Origin: Chitinophagaceae bacterium
GTDB taxonomy: Bacteria > Bacteroidota > Bacteroidia > Chitinophagales > Chitinophagaceae
Reading direction: 5' to 3'
Length of the DNA stretch: 34,464 nt
Assembly (NCBI GenBank): GCA_017998385.1
Contig: JAGODE010000018.1
Coordinates: 1 to 34,464 of the forward strand
Shown here: in pieces, positions 1-10,428 of the stretch
How positions within the stretch are numbered: the stretch's first letter is position 1
Layout: each line of letters opens with the position of its first letter
The notes under the pieces: generated by a model
Told to the model about the DNA's origin: nothing
Databases searched by the model: none
Seen by the model: only the letters and a program-made list of their open reading frames with translations
Made by a program: the position numbers and the translations under genes

Positions 1-213
1 GAGCTGAACTACCAGAGCGGGTTCTCGGATTTTAATGAGCTGAAAGACCTGAGCCGCTGGCAACCGAGTGGGTTGATTGGCGTGAGTAAAGTGGTGAGTT
101 TACAAAGCAAATTATTAAAGAAAACAAAGCTGATGCTGCTCTGGGATTTTTTGAGCTATCGGCAAAAGCCGCGTACACAGGCGGTGTTGTTTAGGGTGGG
201 GTACAATTTCTAA
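1..213 (+). CDS. C-terminal end of an outer membrane beta-barrel-like protein (partial)
   Basis: The reading frame is open from the first base and closes with TAA at 211-213, leaving 70 residues of a gene that starts outside the window. The visible part has alternating polar and hydrophobic stretches and ends in a strand-like segment with a terminal Phe (VLFRVGYNF). A C-terminal aromatic residue on a last beta strand is the usual signature of outer membrane barrels. The gene stops 20 bases before the next start, so it is probably co-transcribed with the RHS-type pair that follows. The family cannot be named from this fragment. A role in the surface presentation of the toxin locus is only a guess from position. 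Confidence 0.5.
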   Translation, partial: ELNYQSGFSDFNELKDLSRWQPSGLIGVSKVVSLQSKLLKKTKLMLLWDFLSYRQKPRTQAVLFRVGYNF

Positions 214-233
214 AATAGATCAAGTTAACAGAA

Positions 234-3200
234 ATGATAAAAAGAAGTTTGTTATTTGTATTAGTGGCGGGTGTTACAGCAAATTCAATTGCTCAACAGC
301 CAGTTGATGTGATTCCCAAAATTATACCGCCCACACCAAATGCTGCGGCACTGGAGAAGTTTACGAATATCCCGGTTGATTATTCAACCGGTGTTCCTTC
401 TATTTCATATCCTATGTGGTCATGGCAGCGCGGAAAATTGCAGTTTTCTATCGGGTTAGCCTATCATGCTGGTGGCCATAAGGTAGATGATATGGCATCA
501 AATGTAGGTCTCGGATGGTCTCTGACTGGTGTCGGAAGAATTTCGCGAACTGTCCGGGGACTTCCTGATGATACTGATACAAGAGGATATATGTATTCTC
601 CTGAGCTGCCAGCCTTAACTACCTATATGTATAATCCGCAATCGTTTTATTATACATCGCCCACTATTTCAGTTCGTGAGAATTTTTCGCCAAATATTGC
701 CATTACGGACCACAACACACCTTATGCCAATACGGTAAAAAGGATTTCGGAAAGCGATTTGGATGGAGAACAAGATGTTTTTAACTATTCGTTTTCCGGA
801 GGATCTGGAAAATTTATAATTGATAAAAACAAGACAATAGTTCCCCTCGAGCATACTAAGAATAAAATAGAAATGACATTGTCAGGAGGAACGAGCGGCA
901 CAATTACCTCTTTTACAATAACGGACGATAAGGGAATTGTATACAAATATGAATTAGCTGAATATCAGCTATCGGAAACATACAGTAACCCGACTTCTTT
1001 CCCTCCTGTGCCTGTTTTCAACGGGGCATCGGGATGGCTTTTGACTAAGATTGTTGATCCATCGACTTCAGATGAAATAGTTTTTTCCTATCCTAGTGGT
1101 GCAGGGACTCCGTCTGGTTCGATACAATATGAAGTAGGATTTAGCGAGAATGAGGTTGCAGAGTTAACCGGAACAGGTTTGGCTGCATCAAGCTATACAA
1201 CAAGTTATCAAGTGGTTAGTCCGAGTGATGGAACCCCTTCATCTATCACCTTTCCTGATGGAAGTAGCGTTGAATTTGCATTTGGTCATAGCCGGCAGGA
1301 TCTTGCAAATGCCAGTGCTTTGTCATCTGTAACCGTAAAAAATTATCAGAATGCTGTCATAAAAAAATTTAATCTTTCGCATTCGTATTTCATAGCGAGT
1401 AGTAATGGACCTTATTCTACAGGGCCAATATCCGGTAATGATTTTACTAAACGCTTGCGCCTCGATGCTGTCACAGAAAAGTCCGGCGATGACGCAATTA
1501 GTAAACCTACTACATTTACTTATAACACTACCGCACTTAACCGGCGCGGCTCAAGGAACCAGGATTATTGGGGCTATAATGTAAATCCTGCACGTAACAA
1601 TTTGCAATTTACGCCAACCATACCATTTCATGGTAGCGTATTAGGAATGGGCGATTATTGGGTAGGTGCTGACCGTAAGCCCGATGAAGTGTATGCCAAA
1701 GCAGCCATACTGGAGCGGATGGATTTACCAACTGGTGGATATGTTAAATATGATTATGAAGGAAATAAGGCCTTTTCGCTCACTAACTACTATGAAGACC
1801 TGTATAAAGTAGTGGAAGGCGAATGGTTGCAATCAGCTTTTAATACGAATCTGATCTTTAGTACTGTTGGCATGCTGAGTACAGACGTAAAATTTACTCT
1901 TAAAACAACAGAGCTTGACCCACGTGGCGAAGCGCCACCGGGATGTTTTGACGGATCCCAGGATCTCATTACTGTTCGATTTGAAATCAATAGTACAGAT
2001 GCAACGTTTTCAACTTATGTAGAAGGAATCTATTCGGAATTTGTAGGAGGGGGCAAAAAAGTAACACTTAGTATTCCGGCAGATAAGTTTTACAGGATCA
2101 AATTTGTATATAACAGTAGCGAAACCTGCGCATTTATATACCCATTCAAGGCATCGGTGTCAGCATATTCTACCTCTACTCCGCAAGATAAGCTGGCAGG
2201 TGGTTTACGGATAAAGAAGATAACAGCTGATGATGGAACTGGTAAGACTGTTATTAAAGAATATAGCTACCTCGGTACGGATGGACATTCTTCAGCAGTT
2301 CTAAACGATCTGACAACAATCCCCAATTATGGATATTACCGGACAACGGTAGATAACTCAAGCGGGTTGACGATAGATTTAAAAAACTTTTTGAATAGAG
2401 CCAGTTCACCCACAAATACCCTTTCCTTTAATAATGCACCACTGGTATATGCACGGGTAATAGAAAAAGAGGTGGATGGGTCTGAAACAGAGCGTCAGTA
2501 TGATCCTTTGGTCTGGTCGGGTACCGGAGGGAGCCCCACAGACTATCCTTATATGCCTATACAGGATTTACCTAACCTAAGTGGTATGATGACAAAAGAG
2601 ATTGTGCGTGACAATACGAATACGGTAAAGTCGGAAAGGACTATTACATATAATAAAGTTCAGAACTCCCTGATCAATCTGGGTAATCACAGAAATCTTA
2701 AGACTGGTGTTATCGCCAGCGCATCACTTGATTATGAGGTTAAGTATTATCTGGCCGAGCAATACTTCATGCGTACTTCAAGAGCGGAAATAACCAGCGA
2801 TGAAACAAAAACATATGAGAACGGACAGGTAATAACCGTCAAAAAGGAGAATACTTATTATCCGGGCACTAATTATCTTAAAACTGTAAAAACAACCAAC
2901 AGTAAAAACGAAGATCGTACTGAGGAATATGTCTACTCAGTCGATGGCTCGGGATCTGTTTATACCGCTATGCGTAATAAGAATATGCTCAATTATGTCA
3001 TTCGGAAGTTTAACTATAAAACCGGTGTAGTAGGAGGCGATCTGGATAATACAGTGTCTAATTACCAATTATATCAAAGCGGGAACCTGCCCATGGTCGG
3101 CACTATCCAGTCGTCCATCCTCGGCGGCACACTGGAAACAGATATCACTTTTGACAGTTATGATGAAAAAGGAAATGTAACGCAATACACTGCAAAAGAT

Positions 3201-3566
3201 GGTGTAGTCACCAGTTTCATTTGGGGATACAACAAGCAGTATCCCGTTGCAAAGATTGTGGGTAAATCATATACCAGTGCGGTTTCGGAGAGTGGAATCA
3301 GTGTATCTGCCCTGCAAACACCAGCCAGTGATGCGGCCATGCGCACTGAATTGAACAAATTGCGTAGTCTGACTGGTGTGCTCGTAACTACACTTACACA
3401 TAAGCCACTTGTGGGAGTTACCAGCGAAACAGATCCCAATGGCAAAACCACTTATTATGAGTATGACAGCCTCAACCGGCTCCGGCTTATCAGAGATAAA
3501 GACCAGAATATCATAAAAAAATTCTGCTACAATTATTTCAACCAGGTAGAGGATTGTGATGATTAA
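234..3566 (+). CDS. Exported SpvB/RHS-like protein, first half of a split RHS pair
   Basis: This 1110-residue protein has a Sec signal peptide (basic start, hydrophobic residues 5-19, probable cleavage near SIAQ, residue 21). Residues 48-60 (VDYSTGVPSISYP) and 85-109 (containing NVGLGWSLTGVGRISR) resemble the SpvB/TcaC-like N-terminal region of Tc-toxin and RHS proteins, where a beta-propeller precedes the RHS shell. The middle is rich in Tyr, Thr, Ser and Gly, as expected for a beta-rich extracellular protein. Only the extreme C-terminus carries a clear YD/RHS repeat (YEYDSLNRL, residues 1075-1083). It lacks the RHS core domain and any toxin tip. The next gene, 113 bases downstream, supplies the long YD-repeat region and core, so the two probably work together. 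That partnership is inferred from order and similarity, not shown. Confidence 0.75.
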   Translation: MIKRSLLFVLVAGVTANSIAQQPVDVIPKIIPPTPNAAALEKFTNIPVDYSTGVPSISYPMWSWQRGKLQFSIGLAYHAGGHKVDDMASNVGLGWSLTGVGRISRTVRGLPDDTDTRGYMYSPELPALTTYMYNPQSFYYTSPTISVRENFSPNIAITDHNTPYANTVKRISESDLDGEQDVFNYSFSGGSGKFIIDKNKTIVPLEHTKNKIEMTLSGGTSGTITSFTITDDKGIVYKYELAEYQLSETYSNPTSFPPVPVFNGASGWLLTKIVDPSTSDEIVFSYPSGAGTPSGSIQYEVGFSENEVAELTGTGLAASSYTTSYQVVSPSDGTPSSITFPDGSSVEFAFGHSRQDLANASALSSVTVKNYQNAVIKKFNLSHSYFIASSNGPYSTGPISGNDFTKRLRLDAVTEKSGDDAISKPTTFTYNTTALNRRGSRNQDYWGYNVNPARNNLQFTPTIPFHGSVLGMGDYWVGADRKPDEVYAKAAILERMDLPTGGYVKYDYEGNKAFSLTNYYEDLYKVVEGEWLQSAFNTNLIFSTVGMLSTDVKFTLKTTELDPRGEAPPGCFDGSQDLITVRFEINSTDATFSTYVEGIYSEFVGGGKKVTLSIPADKFYRIKFVYNSSETCAFIYPFKASVSAYSTSTPQDKLAGGLRIKKITADDGTGKTVIKEYSYLGTDGHSSAVLNDLTTIPNYGYYRTTVDNSSGLTIDLKNFLNRASSPTNTLSFNNAPLVYARVIEKEVDGSETERQYDPLVWSGTGGSPTDYPYMPIQDLPNLSGMMTKEIVRDNTNTVKSERTITYNKVQNSLINLGNHRNLKTGVIASASLDYEVKYYLAEQYFMRTSRAEITSDETKTYENGQVITVKKENTYYPGTNYLKTVKTTNSKNEDRTEEYVYSVDGSGSVYTAMRNKNMLNYVIRKFNYKTGVVGGDLDNTVSNYQLYQSGNLPMVGTIQSSILGGTLETDITFDSYDEKGNVTQYTAKDGVVTSFIWGYNKQYPVAKIVGKSYTSAVSESGISVSALQTPASDAAMRTELNKLRSLTGVLVTTLTHKPLVGVTSETDPNGKTTYYEYDSLNRLRLIRDKDQNIIKKFCYNYFNQVEDCDD

Positions 3567-3679
3567 GGTACGCGGTAAATAACAATAGAACATTATTTAC
3601 CAGTGATGCATATGTAAAGCTGGTAGCGATAAAATATTCCGGAAGAAAAAGGATACTGTAAAAAACTAACTCGATAAGC

Positions 3680-6600
3680 ATGGGTATGATTGTTCAGACA
3701 AAGCGCATACTAACAGGACTGATTACTATCAGCTCACTGGCATGGAGTATGCTGGCACAGGCACAACCGACAGCCAATAAACCCACATCTGTTACACAGA
3801 CGCCGGCTGCTACCGGACAGGTAGCCACCCTGCCGGGTAATTACGGTGTTGGTACTCCGGTCAATTTTGTGCGCATCTTTGAAGCCCAGGGGCCTTATAC
3901 GAGTGTGAGTGCTTTTGACGCTGCTGCCAGCGGCACCAATGGCTATCAGCATGTAAAGCAGACTACCGATTACCTGGATGGATTAGGGCGACCCATACAA
4001 ACAGTAGCCCGACAGGCCAGTGCCGGCAGCAGCCCAAAGGATGTGGTGACACCTACCATATATGATGCCATGGGCCGTGTGAGTGTACAGTACCTGCCTT
4101 ATCTGCAAACAACTGCATCGGCCAGTGACGGTCTTTTTAAGACCAATGCCTTTGCCGAGCAGGATTATTTTTATAAGAATGTATATAAGGATGCCAACAA
4201 TCAGCTGATGCTGCCGGGTGAGCAGGCTTTTTACAGCCGTACGGTGTACGAGCCTTCACCGCTCAACCGGGTAAGCAAACAGTTTGCACCGGGTAATACC
4301 TGGGCGGGTTCTTATAATCCATCGAACCCCGGTGGTGAGAAAGCTATACAGCAATTGTATCGTGTAAATACAGCAGAAGATGCTGTGCAGATATGGGATG
4401 CGGGATATGATGCGTTGAGTTTTACAGACAATGAGTTGCCCAACAATCTGAACCTGCCGGTGAAAAGGTCGGCTTACAGCGCAGGAACTTTATTCAAAAA
4501 TGTGACTATCGATGAAGCGGGCAATGCAGTAGTGGAATATAAGGATAAGAGTGGATTAGTTATTCTGAAAAAAGTGCAGATTGGTACTATTGCCAGCGAC
4601 TACAGCGGGTACAGCGGTTTTCTGAGCACCTATTATGTATATGACGATCTGGGACGTCTGCGATTTGTAATTCCTCCAAAAGCGGTAGAGTTAATAAGTG
4701 GTAGTAGCTGGTCGATTAGTACAGCTATCGCCAATGAGCTATGTTTCCGGTATGAGTATGACAACCGCAATCGCATGCGGGCCAAAAAAGTTCCCGGCAC
4801 GGGTTGGGCATATATGGTGTATGATGTACGTGACCGGTTGGTATTTACCCAGAATGCCAATATGCGTGCCGCTAATCAGTGGATGGCTACGCTTTATGAC
4901 AGGCTCAACCGCGCGGTAATAACCGGCATACTTACCTATAGTGGCAACCTGGATGCGTTGCAAACAGCTGTGAATACCCAAACGGCGACTCCTGGATCGC
5001 CCAACACCAGTCTGCTGGTAGACCTGGTACTGGACAATCCCAATACGAGCGGTGTGTACCAGGCGATCCGCAGCATAAGTATGGAAGACGATTTTGAAAC
5101 GACTACCAGTGGTGAGTTTACCGGAGAACTGGTAGCCGGTCCGGGTGGTGCAGATGGCGAGACCACGGCTATGGAGGGGCAGGCGATTAATAAGAACCCA
5201 TTGCCTTCAGGCGCAACCTTTGTACCGCTTATCATAACATATTATGACAATTATGACTGGACGAACAAAGCTTATAGTACGACCTATAATGCACAGGTAG
5301 ATGCAGGAAGTAATTTGCATGCAGAAACCCTGCCGGCCACAGCCAGCAATAAAACAATAGGCCTGGTAACAGGCACAAAACTGCGCGCCCTGGAAAATCC
5401 AGCTAACCTGTCTACAGGCAAATGGCTGACTTCTGTGACTTTCTTTGATGATAAGAATCGTCCTGTACAAATAATCAGTGATAATTATCGGGATGCCACA
5501 GATGTGGCGATCAGTCGCTATGATTTTACCGGTAAGGTACTGACTACTTACCAGGTGATAGGCCTGTCGGGTCAGCGTATTAAAACCAATATGGAGTATG
5601 ATGCCGGAGGACGTCTGATAGAAACCTGGAAAACGATCAATGATGAGACCGCCAAAAAGGCGTTGATAGCAAAAAACAGTTATGATGCACTGAGCAACCT
5701 GCTGACTAAAGAATTGGGGCAAAAGAGGGATCTTTCAGGCAATTATACCAGTACACCACTGGAGATCCTGAATCAAAACTACAATGTGCGGGGCTGGCTC
5801 GCTGGTATCAATAAAGATTATGCCAATGGACAGAGCAGTGGGGACAGTCGTTATTTTGGGATGGAGCTGAACTATGACTGGGGCTTTGGAGCCAACCAGG
5901 TCAATGGTAATATCGGAGGCACTAAATGGCGTAGTAAGGGGGATGGAGAACGTCGCTCCTATGGTTTTACCTACGATGCGGCCAACCGCATACTGGGCGC
6001 AGATTTTGGACAGTACAGTAGCGGCAGTTATACAGATCACGCCAGCATTAATTTTGATATGCAGATGGGTAATGGCAGCAGCGCCACTACGGCTTATGAT
6101 GCCAATGGCAATATTCTGGCCATGAAGCAATGGGGCCTGAAAGCGACCAGCAGCGATGTCATCGATAACCTTACCTATACTTACCTGACCAACTCGAATA
6201 AACTGAAAAATGTACTGGATGCAACCAATGATGCGGATACCAAACTGGGTGACTTCCGTACTTCTACGACACATCTGGGCCATGGCACCCGCGATGCCAG
6301 TGCGGTTGACTATACTTACGATGCCAATGGAAACCTGAAAAAAGACCTGAATAAAGACATTGGTACAACCGGTGCAGATGGTATTGAGTACAATCATTTG
6401 AATTTGCCTTTCCGCATTACGATGCGCAACTCTTCCGGAACCACCAAGGGCACGATCACATATATATACGACGCAGCAGGCACTAAGCTGGAAAAACGGG
6501 TGGAGGAATACAACACTGCCGGTACAGACGTTGTGATAACTACACGCACACTTTACCAGTCAGGAGCAGTATATGAAAGTAAGGCAGATAAGGATGATAA

Positions 6601-8557
6601 TACACCCGATTATACAGATAAACTACAGTTTATCGGCATGGAAGAGGGACGTGTACGCCCCCAATGGGATGGTGTTAACATTACCGGTTATGTATATGAC
6701 TACATGATCAGGGACCACCTGGGTAATGTGCGTATGCTCCTTACCGATGAGAAGAAAGTAGATATTTACCCGGCAGCCACCCTGGAAGGTACCACGCATA
6801 ATGGCGGTACGGCCATCAGTAAAGAAGATGATTATTATGGCATAGATATGGGTTATGTGGTTAGCAATCCATCCGGCATACCTGCCTACCAGAACAATAA
6901 TGGTAATCCCCCACCCAATAATAATCCGTACAGCAATGTAACAGCCAATAGTGAAAAAGTGTACCGGGTCAATGCGACCGAGAATAAAACCGGTCTGGGT
7001 ATAGTGCTGAAGGTAATGGCAGGTGACCGGATCGACATCCTGGGTAAGTCGTGGTATGAGGGCTCGGCCACTTATAATAATGCCAACTCTACCACACTTA
7101 CGGTGAATGAAATAATGAGTAGCCTGCTGGGAACGCCGAATAATGCAGGTCTGCCTGGTAAAGGGTTAACCGCTACTAATCTTGCAACGCTAAACGGTGG
7201 GGGTGCGCTCGCCAGTTTTATTCGCGGCAGCAATGGAGAAAGCGGTGCTGTTCCCAAAGCCTATATCAACTTTATTTTCCTGGATGAGCAGTTCAAGTAT
7301 GTATCGGGCAATGCGAGCCGGGTAGGCAGCAGCGGTTCGGTCAAAGATCACTGGACAGTGGATGCCGGCACTTTGCAGAATATCAGTGTGTCGAAAAGCG
7401 GTTATCTTTATGTATATGTAAGTAATGAGAGCAATGCCAACGTGTATTTTGATAACCTGCAGGTGATGCATACTCGGGGACCGATACTCGAAGAGACGCA
7501 TTACTATCCTTTTGGGTTGACGATGGCGGGGATATCGTCTAAAGCATTAGCTTTTAGTTCTACGGAAAATAAATCTAAGTACAACGGTAAGGAGGAACAA
7601 CGGAAAGAGTTTACGGATGGGAGTGGATTGGAATGGATGGATTATGGTGCGAGGATGTATGATAATCAGATTGGGAGGTGGCATAACATTGATCCTCTTT
7701 CCGAGGTTGGGAGACGGTGGAGCGTCTATGCTTACACCTATGATAATCCAATACGGTTTATTGACCCCGATGGGATGAGTGTTGAATTGAATTATGGAGG
7801 AGATCGACTTGTCGGCGAGCAATTCTCCAATGTCTGTTTTGAATGCGAAAAGTATATTGATCGTGCTCCTGATGGAAGGCCTTGGGATTTTGGAAAAGCA
7901 ATACGAGGGGAATATTCTTCTGAAGAATCTACTCCACAAAGCAGAAATAATGTAAATAATATTGAAAGCAATTTGCAAGATGAATGGGCTGGACTTTCAA
8001 AGCAAGATTTAATAAATTATGCATATTTTTCTGGCAAATGCTATCCGTGTACAGAACAACAATTAGGGACCCTATTTGAAGACATATTTGAAACATATAT
8101 GCTAGAAGCAAATCCTTTAGCGGTTAGTATCCACAATTTCAAAAGAAATAGTTCATTGTGGTCTGAAGGAACTGGCAGGAATACTATTCCAGATTTTACT
8201 TCAACTGCTGGATACTACCCGAGAAAGCTTATTAGAACAATAAGAGAAACGACATATGTTTCTCAAGGATCTGCTTATGAGGTTAAAGCGTCTAGCAGGG
8301 GTATTTATAAATCTTCAAATACTTATCAAGTAAAAGGACATATAGACAACTTAGTTGCGAGAACACAGTATCATATTTCACGAGGATTTAGGCCAACGTT
8401 CGCTTTAATAACTACATCGGATGTAGGATTTTCTTCCTCCATAAATGACTATGCAGCTTCTAAAGGTGTGGATTATTCGCATATTAGAGCGGAATATCGT
8501 GTAGTAGGGGGGACATATCAATTTAAATTTTCACCGGTTAATATAGTTCTCTATTAA
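3680..8557 (+). CDS. RHS repeat protein with C-terminal variable toxin tip (DUF6443-like N-terminus)
   Basis: This is a 1625-residue polymorphic toxin. A Sec signal covers residues ~8-28 (start M1, or M3 at 3686). Residues ~60-190 resemble the DUF6443 domain that heads Bacteroidota RHS proteins ([15 protein letters not shown]). YD repeats follow, including [35 protein letters not shown] and [11 protein letters not shown]. Then come the block [14 protein letters not shown] and the RHS core ([45 protein letters not shown]), ending at M1366. RHS shells enclose a C-terminal effector released at this boundary in characterised family members. Residues 1367-1625 are unlike the core and are described separately. 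No T6SS PAAR domain or T9SS sorting domain is evident; the signal peptide implies Sec export. The putative immunity gene lies 22 bases downstream. Confidence 0.9.
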   Translation: MGMIVQTKRILTGLITISSLAWSMLAQAQPTANKPTSVTQTPAATGQVATLPGNYGVGTPVNFVRIFEAQGPYTSVSAFDAAASGTNGYQHVKQTTDYLDGLGRPIQTVARQASAGSSPKDVVTPTIYDAMGRVSVQYLPYLQTTASASDGLFKTNAFAEQDYFYKNVYKDANNQLMLPGEQAFYSRTVYEPSPLNRVSKQFAPGNTWAGSYNPSNPGGEKAIQQLYRVNTAEDAVQIWDAGYDALSFTDNELPNNLNLPVKRSAYSAGTLFKNVTIDEAGNAVVEYKDKSGLVILKKVQIGTIASDYSGYSGFLSTYYVYDDLGRLRFVIPPKAVELISGSSWSISTAIANELCFRYEYDNRNRMRAKKVPGTGWAYMVYDVRDRLVFTQNANMRAANQWMATLYDRLNRAVITGILTYSGNLDALQTAVNTQTATPGSPNTSLLVDLVLDNPNTSGVYQAIRSISMEDDFETTTSGEFTGELVAGPGGADGETTAMEGQAINKNPLPSGATFVPLIITYYDNYDWTNKAYSTTYNAQVDAGSNLHAETLPATASNKTIGLVTGTKLRALENPANLSTGKWLTSVTFFDDKNRPVQIISDNYRDATDVAISRYDFTGKVLTTYQVIGLSGQRIKTNMEYDAGGRLIETWKTINDETAKKALIAKNSYDALSNLLTKELGQKRDLSGNYTSTPLEILNQNYNVRGWLAGINKDYANGQSSGDSRYFGMELNYDWGFGANQVNGNIGGTKWRSKGDGERRSYGFTYDAANRILGADFGQYSSGSYTDHASINFDMQMGNGSSATTAYDANGNILAMKQWGLKATSSDVIDNLTYTYLTNSNKLKNVLDATNDADTKLGDFRTSTTHLGHGTRDASAVDYTYDANGNLKKDLNKDIGTTGADGIEYNHLNLPFRITMRNSSGTTKGTITYIYDAAGTKLEKRVEEYNTAGTDVVITTRTLYQSGAVYESKADKDDNTPDYTDKLQFIGMEEGRVRPQWDGVNITGYVYDYMIRDHLGNVRMLLTDEKKVDIYPAATLEGTTHNGGTAISKEDDYYGIDMGYVVSNPSGIPAYQNNNGNPPPNNNPYSNVTANSEKVYRVNATENKTGLGIVLKVMAGDRIDILGKSWYEGSATYNNANSTTLTVNEIMSSLLGTPNNAGLPGKGLTATNLATLNGGGALASFIRGSNGESGAVPKAYINFIFLDEQFKYVSGNASRVGSSGSVKDHWTVDAGTLQNISVSKSGYLYVYVSNESNANVYFDNLQVMHTRGPILEETHYYPFGLTMAGISSKALAFSSTENKSKYNGKEEQRKEFTDGSGLEWMDYGARMYDNQIGRWHNIDPLSEVGRRWSVYAYTYDNPIRFIDPDGMSVELNYGGDRLVGEQFSNVCFECEKYIDRAPDGRPWDFGKAIRGEYSSEESTPQSRNNVNNIESNLQDEWAGLSKQDLINYAYFSGKCYPCTEQQLGTLFEDIFETYMLEANPLAVSIHNFKRNSSLWSEGTGRNTIPDFTSTAGYYPRKLIRTIRETTYVSQGSAYEVKASSRGIYKSSNTYQVKGHIDNLVARTQYHISRGFRPTFALITTSDVGFSSSINDYAASKGVDYSHIRAEYRVVGGTYQFKFSPVNIVLY
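7778..8554 (+). other. Variable C-terminal tip of the RHS protein: predicted PD-(D/E)XK nuclease-like toxin domain
   Basis: These are residues 1367-1625 of the RHS protein, after the conserved DPDGM boundary. The pattern resembles the restriction-endonuclease fold: an acidic helix with E1467 and E1471 ([11 protein letters not shown]), then D1505 in IPDFTS, then E1534-V1535-K1536 in YEVKASS, then a helix with QVKGHIDNL. The order E...PD...ExK and its spacing fit a metal-dependent nuclease core, as in the Tox-REase groups of polymorphic toxins. Four Cys (in NVCFECEK and GKCYPCTE) form two CxxC pairs before it and could bind metal or form disulphides. Base composition drops sharply relative to the RHS body (about 32% GC in 7981-8040 against about 48% in 5041-5100), as expected of an exchanged tip. 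The nuclease call is by motif only; the exact family is unknown. Confidence 0.6.
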
Positions 8558-8579
8558 GACTTTTTTTAAATTTGTCAGT

Positions 8580-9314
8580 ATGTTTTTGTATTCAGCAATT
8601 ATTTCTATAAGTATGGCGATAGGAAACTATAAAATTTTGAGCGTTTTAGAATTGAAGAATTATTTAAAGATCGAGTCAAGAGATATCCTAGATTACGATA
8701 TTCAAATACCTACAAGTCTAGCTTTCACATATTATTTGAAATCGGGCAATGTAATTCTCCTGCCAAATAATCTTCTCGATAACTCAAAAGGTTTATTGTT
8801 TGAAAGTAAGGAGCTTTATGAATACTATGCAAAAAATGAAACTTTCCCCATCGAAAATGAAGACGCATCTTTGGAAGAGTTCTATCAGGAGGAGGTTCTA
8901 TCAATCGATAAGAGAACATTAATAATGAAAGAATGTCTTGCAGACAAATTTAATATTGTAAAAAATAATACTTCCCTTGAGGAATTATTGGACGTGTCAA
9001 AAAAAAATAAGCTTAAAGGCAAAGATATTTTCTATGCAGGCGCCCTCCTGGGAGATTTAATAAGACAGCAGCACAACGGACAATGGATGTTATTGAAAAT
9101 GTATGGGACGTTCAATTCATATTATACACTAGCAATTACCTACCCTGACGGTTCAGTAATTATTCTCAAAGATGTACTAGATCGTTATTTTCTTGATTCT
9201 AAAATGACTCTAAGTAATTTTTTAAGAGAAAGGTATATAATGACACCTTCGATGAAAATAAATACCCCCTTTTTTCAGCATGCTTACGCTAACAGGTATA
9301 AAATCCTTGAATAG
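8580..9314 (+). CDS. Putative immunity protein for the RHS toxin tip
   Basis: This 244-residue protein belongs to no family I recognise. The call rests on position: it starts 22 bases after the toxin gene on the same strand and shares the A+T-rich composition of the toxin tip. It looks mostly soluble and charged, with acidic clusters (ENEDASLEEFYQEE near residue 92) that would suit binding a nucleic-acid-binding effector. The start is uncertain. M1 at 8580 gives a short hydrophobic lead (FLYSAIISIS), while M12 at 8613 gives a plainly cytosolic N-terminus. Neither has a Shine-Dalgarno sequence, which is common in Bacteroidota. If the tip is a nuclease, this protein should neutralise it in the producing cell. 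That is inference. Confidence 0.6.
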   Translation: MFLYSAIISISMAIGNYKILSVLELKNYLKIESRDILDYDIQIPTSLAFTYYLKSGNVILLPNNLLDNSKGLLFESKELYEYYAKNETFPIENEDASLEEFYQEEVLSIDKRTLIMKECLADKFNIVKNNTSLEELLDVSKKNKLKGKDIFYAGALLGDLIRQQHNGQWMLLKMYGTFNSYYTLAITYPDGSVIILKDVLDRYFLDSKMTLSNFLRERYIMTPSMKINTPFFQHAYANRYKILE

Positions 9315-9674
9315 TATGCAGTAAAGGTTTAAATATCAAAAAACTCTCTCCTTTTCCCGTATCTTGCTCTTCGTAGTTTAAGAAAGTATTCCATTTTGTA
9401 TCATTGTGCTTAGATACAAACTAAGCATAATTGCGTTCGGGGAACTGTTGCCTACATCTTGTTTCCTTCCTGCAAAGATTGTTTTTTTGCAAAAAGTAAT
9501 GGCTTATTAGACCTGTTCTTTATCCGGACAGATGCTTCGTTGCAAACGAAACATAACAGGGTATATAATTAATCAAGGCAATCATATATCATACTTTTCT
9601 CGATCAAAGACGTGAAGCCTCCTGATCGGTGTAATACAGTGCAAAAACATCCATTAAAGATTAAAGTAAAAAGC
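9315..9674 (+). other. A+T-rich intergenic stretch between the two small immunity-like genes
   Basis: These 360 bases contain no convincing gene. Visible structure is limited to a small perfect hairpin TTCGTT-GCA-AACGAA (9536-9550) and the structured repeat at 9601-9640, listed separately. A GTG at 9612 would extend the following gene upstream by 21 codons through that repeat, but ATG 9675 is preferred. No clear rho-independent terminator follows the gene ending at 9314. Confidence 0.6.
9601..9640 (+). repeat. Hairpin repeat, left copy
   Basis: CGATCA (9601-9606) pairs with TGATCG (9623-9628), followed by GTGTAATACAGT. The 17 bases at 9624-9640 (GATCGGTGTAATACAGT) recur with one mismatch at 10451-10467, and the similarity extends left in both copies (CGATCA..GACG....TCC.GATCG). 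The two copies bracket the gene at 9675-10229. Confidence 0.6.
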
Positions 9675-10229
9675 ATGTCTAAGAGTGCTGTTTTAAGTGG
9701 AAATAATTTTCCTGAGTATTGTTTTTCTGAAATAATAAAAGGGTACATCTTTTTTGAATTCCATTTCATCTTTACAGATGTTTTTATTGACTATTTGCAT
9801 AAGTATCTGGATTATAAAAATGTGACGTCAATAATTATCGAAAATAGTGAGCCCAATCAGTTAGTTTTTAAGCGTGTAGTCAGTGTGAGTGATTTTTATG
9901 ATTCTTTTAAAATGGCTGTGACAGCGAATGTAGATAGAGGATATATAGATGCAGAGATGGATTTCCGAATGATTACTGATCTGGCCGATATATATCCGAA
10001 CGATCAATCTGGTTCGTTTGCTATTCAATTGGAGCGCGGCTATAATATTGCGGTTCTGGGAGTGTCAGATAGTAGTGACCTGCGCTTTTTTGAAGATTAT
10101 TATATTGATTCGATTGATGAATTAGTGGATTTTGTATCCGTGAATTTTGATGAATCGAAAGTTCCTCCTCAAATTGAAAATAAGATCAGGGAAGCCTGGA
10201 GATTTAGCGTTGATCCGATTATAAAATGA
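9675..10229 (+). CDS. Unrecognised small acidic protein, possible orphan immunity protein
   Basis: Starting at ATG 9675 this is a 184-residue protein (MSKSAVLSGNN...); the frame is open back to a GTG at 9612, but that extension runs through a hairpin repeat and is less likely to be coding. It has no signal peptide or membrane segment, is rich in Asp, Glu, Phe and Tyr, and has low G+C like its left neighbour. Acidic stretches include NVDRGYIDAEMDF and FFEDYYIDSIDELVDF. Family unknown. Small acidic genes stacked behind an RHS toxin tip are often immunity genes kept from earlier tips, which is the best guess here. The TGA stop overlaps an ATG at 10226 that opens a 62-codon frame of doubtful reality. 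Confidence 0.55.
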   Translation: MSKSAVLSGNNFPEYCFSEIIKGYIFFEFHFIFTDVFIDYLHKYLDYKNVTSIIIENSEPNQLVFKRVVSVSDFYDSFKMAVTANVDRGYIDAEMDFRMITDLADIYPNDQSGSFAIQLERGYNIAVLGVSDSSDLRFFEDYYIDSIDELVDFVSVNFDESKVPPQIENKIREAWRFSVDPIIK

Positions 10230-10428
10230 TCTGTATACAAAACCCACTCCTTCATCTGCTCCGGTTCAGGCAGCATATATCTAAAATGCCGATAAGCGTT
10301 CGGAACGCTGAAGCGAGCGTGGCAACAGGCGATGATAGTAGTAATGCAGCCGGGCTCCTAAAAGATATACGTGTGAATGAGATGTTGCAACAGCATATAC
10401 TATCTGCTGGCTGACTGATTGCTTGGCC

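Noticed and set aside
5735..6397. 220-codon minus-strand frame inside the RHS gene
   Set aside because: Ile-rich shadow of the YD-repeat region with no independent support.
10226..10414. 62-codon frame overlapping the previous stop by ATGA
   Set aside because: The overlap looks like translational coupling, but the peptide has no recognisable features, includes a DNA palindrome (10295-10309) and lies in the gene-poor structured stretch. Kept only as part of that region.
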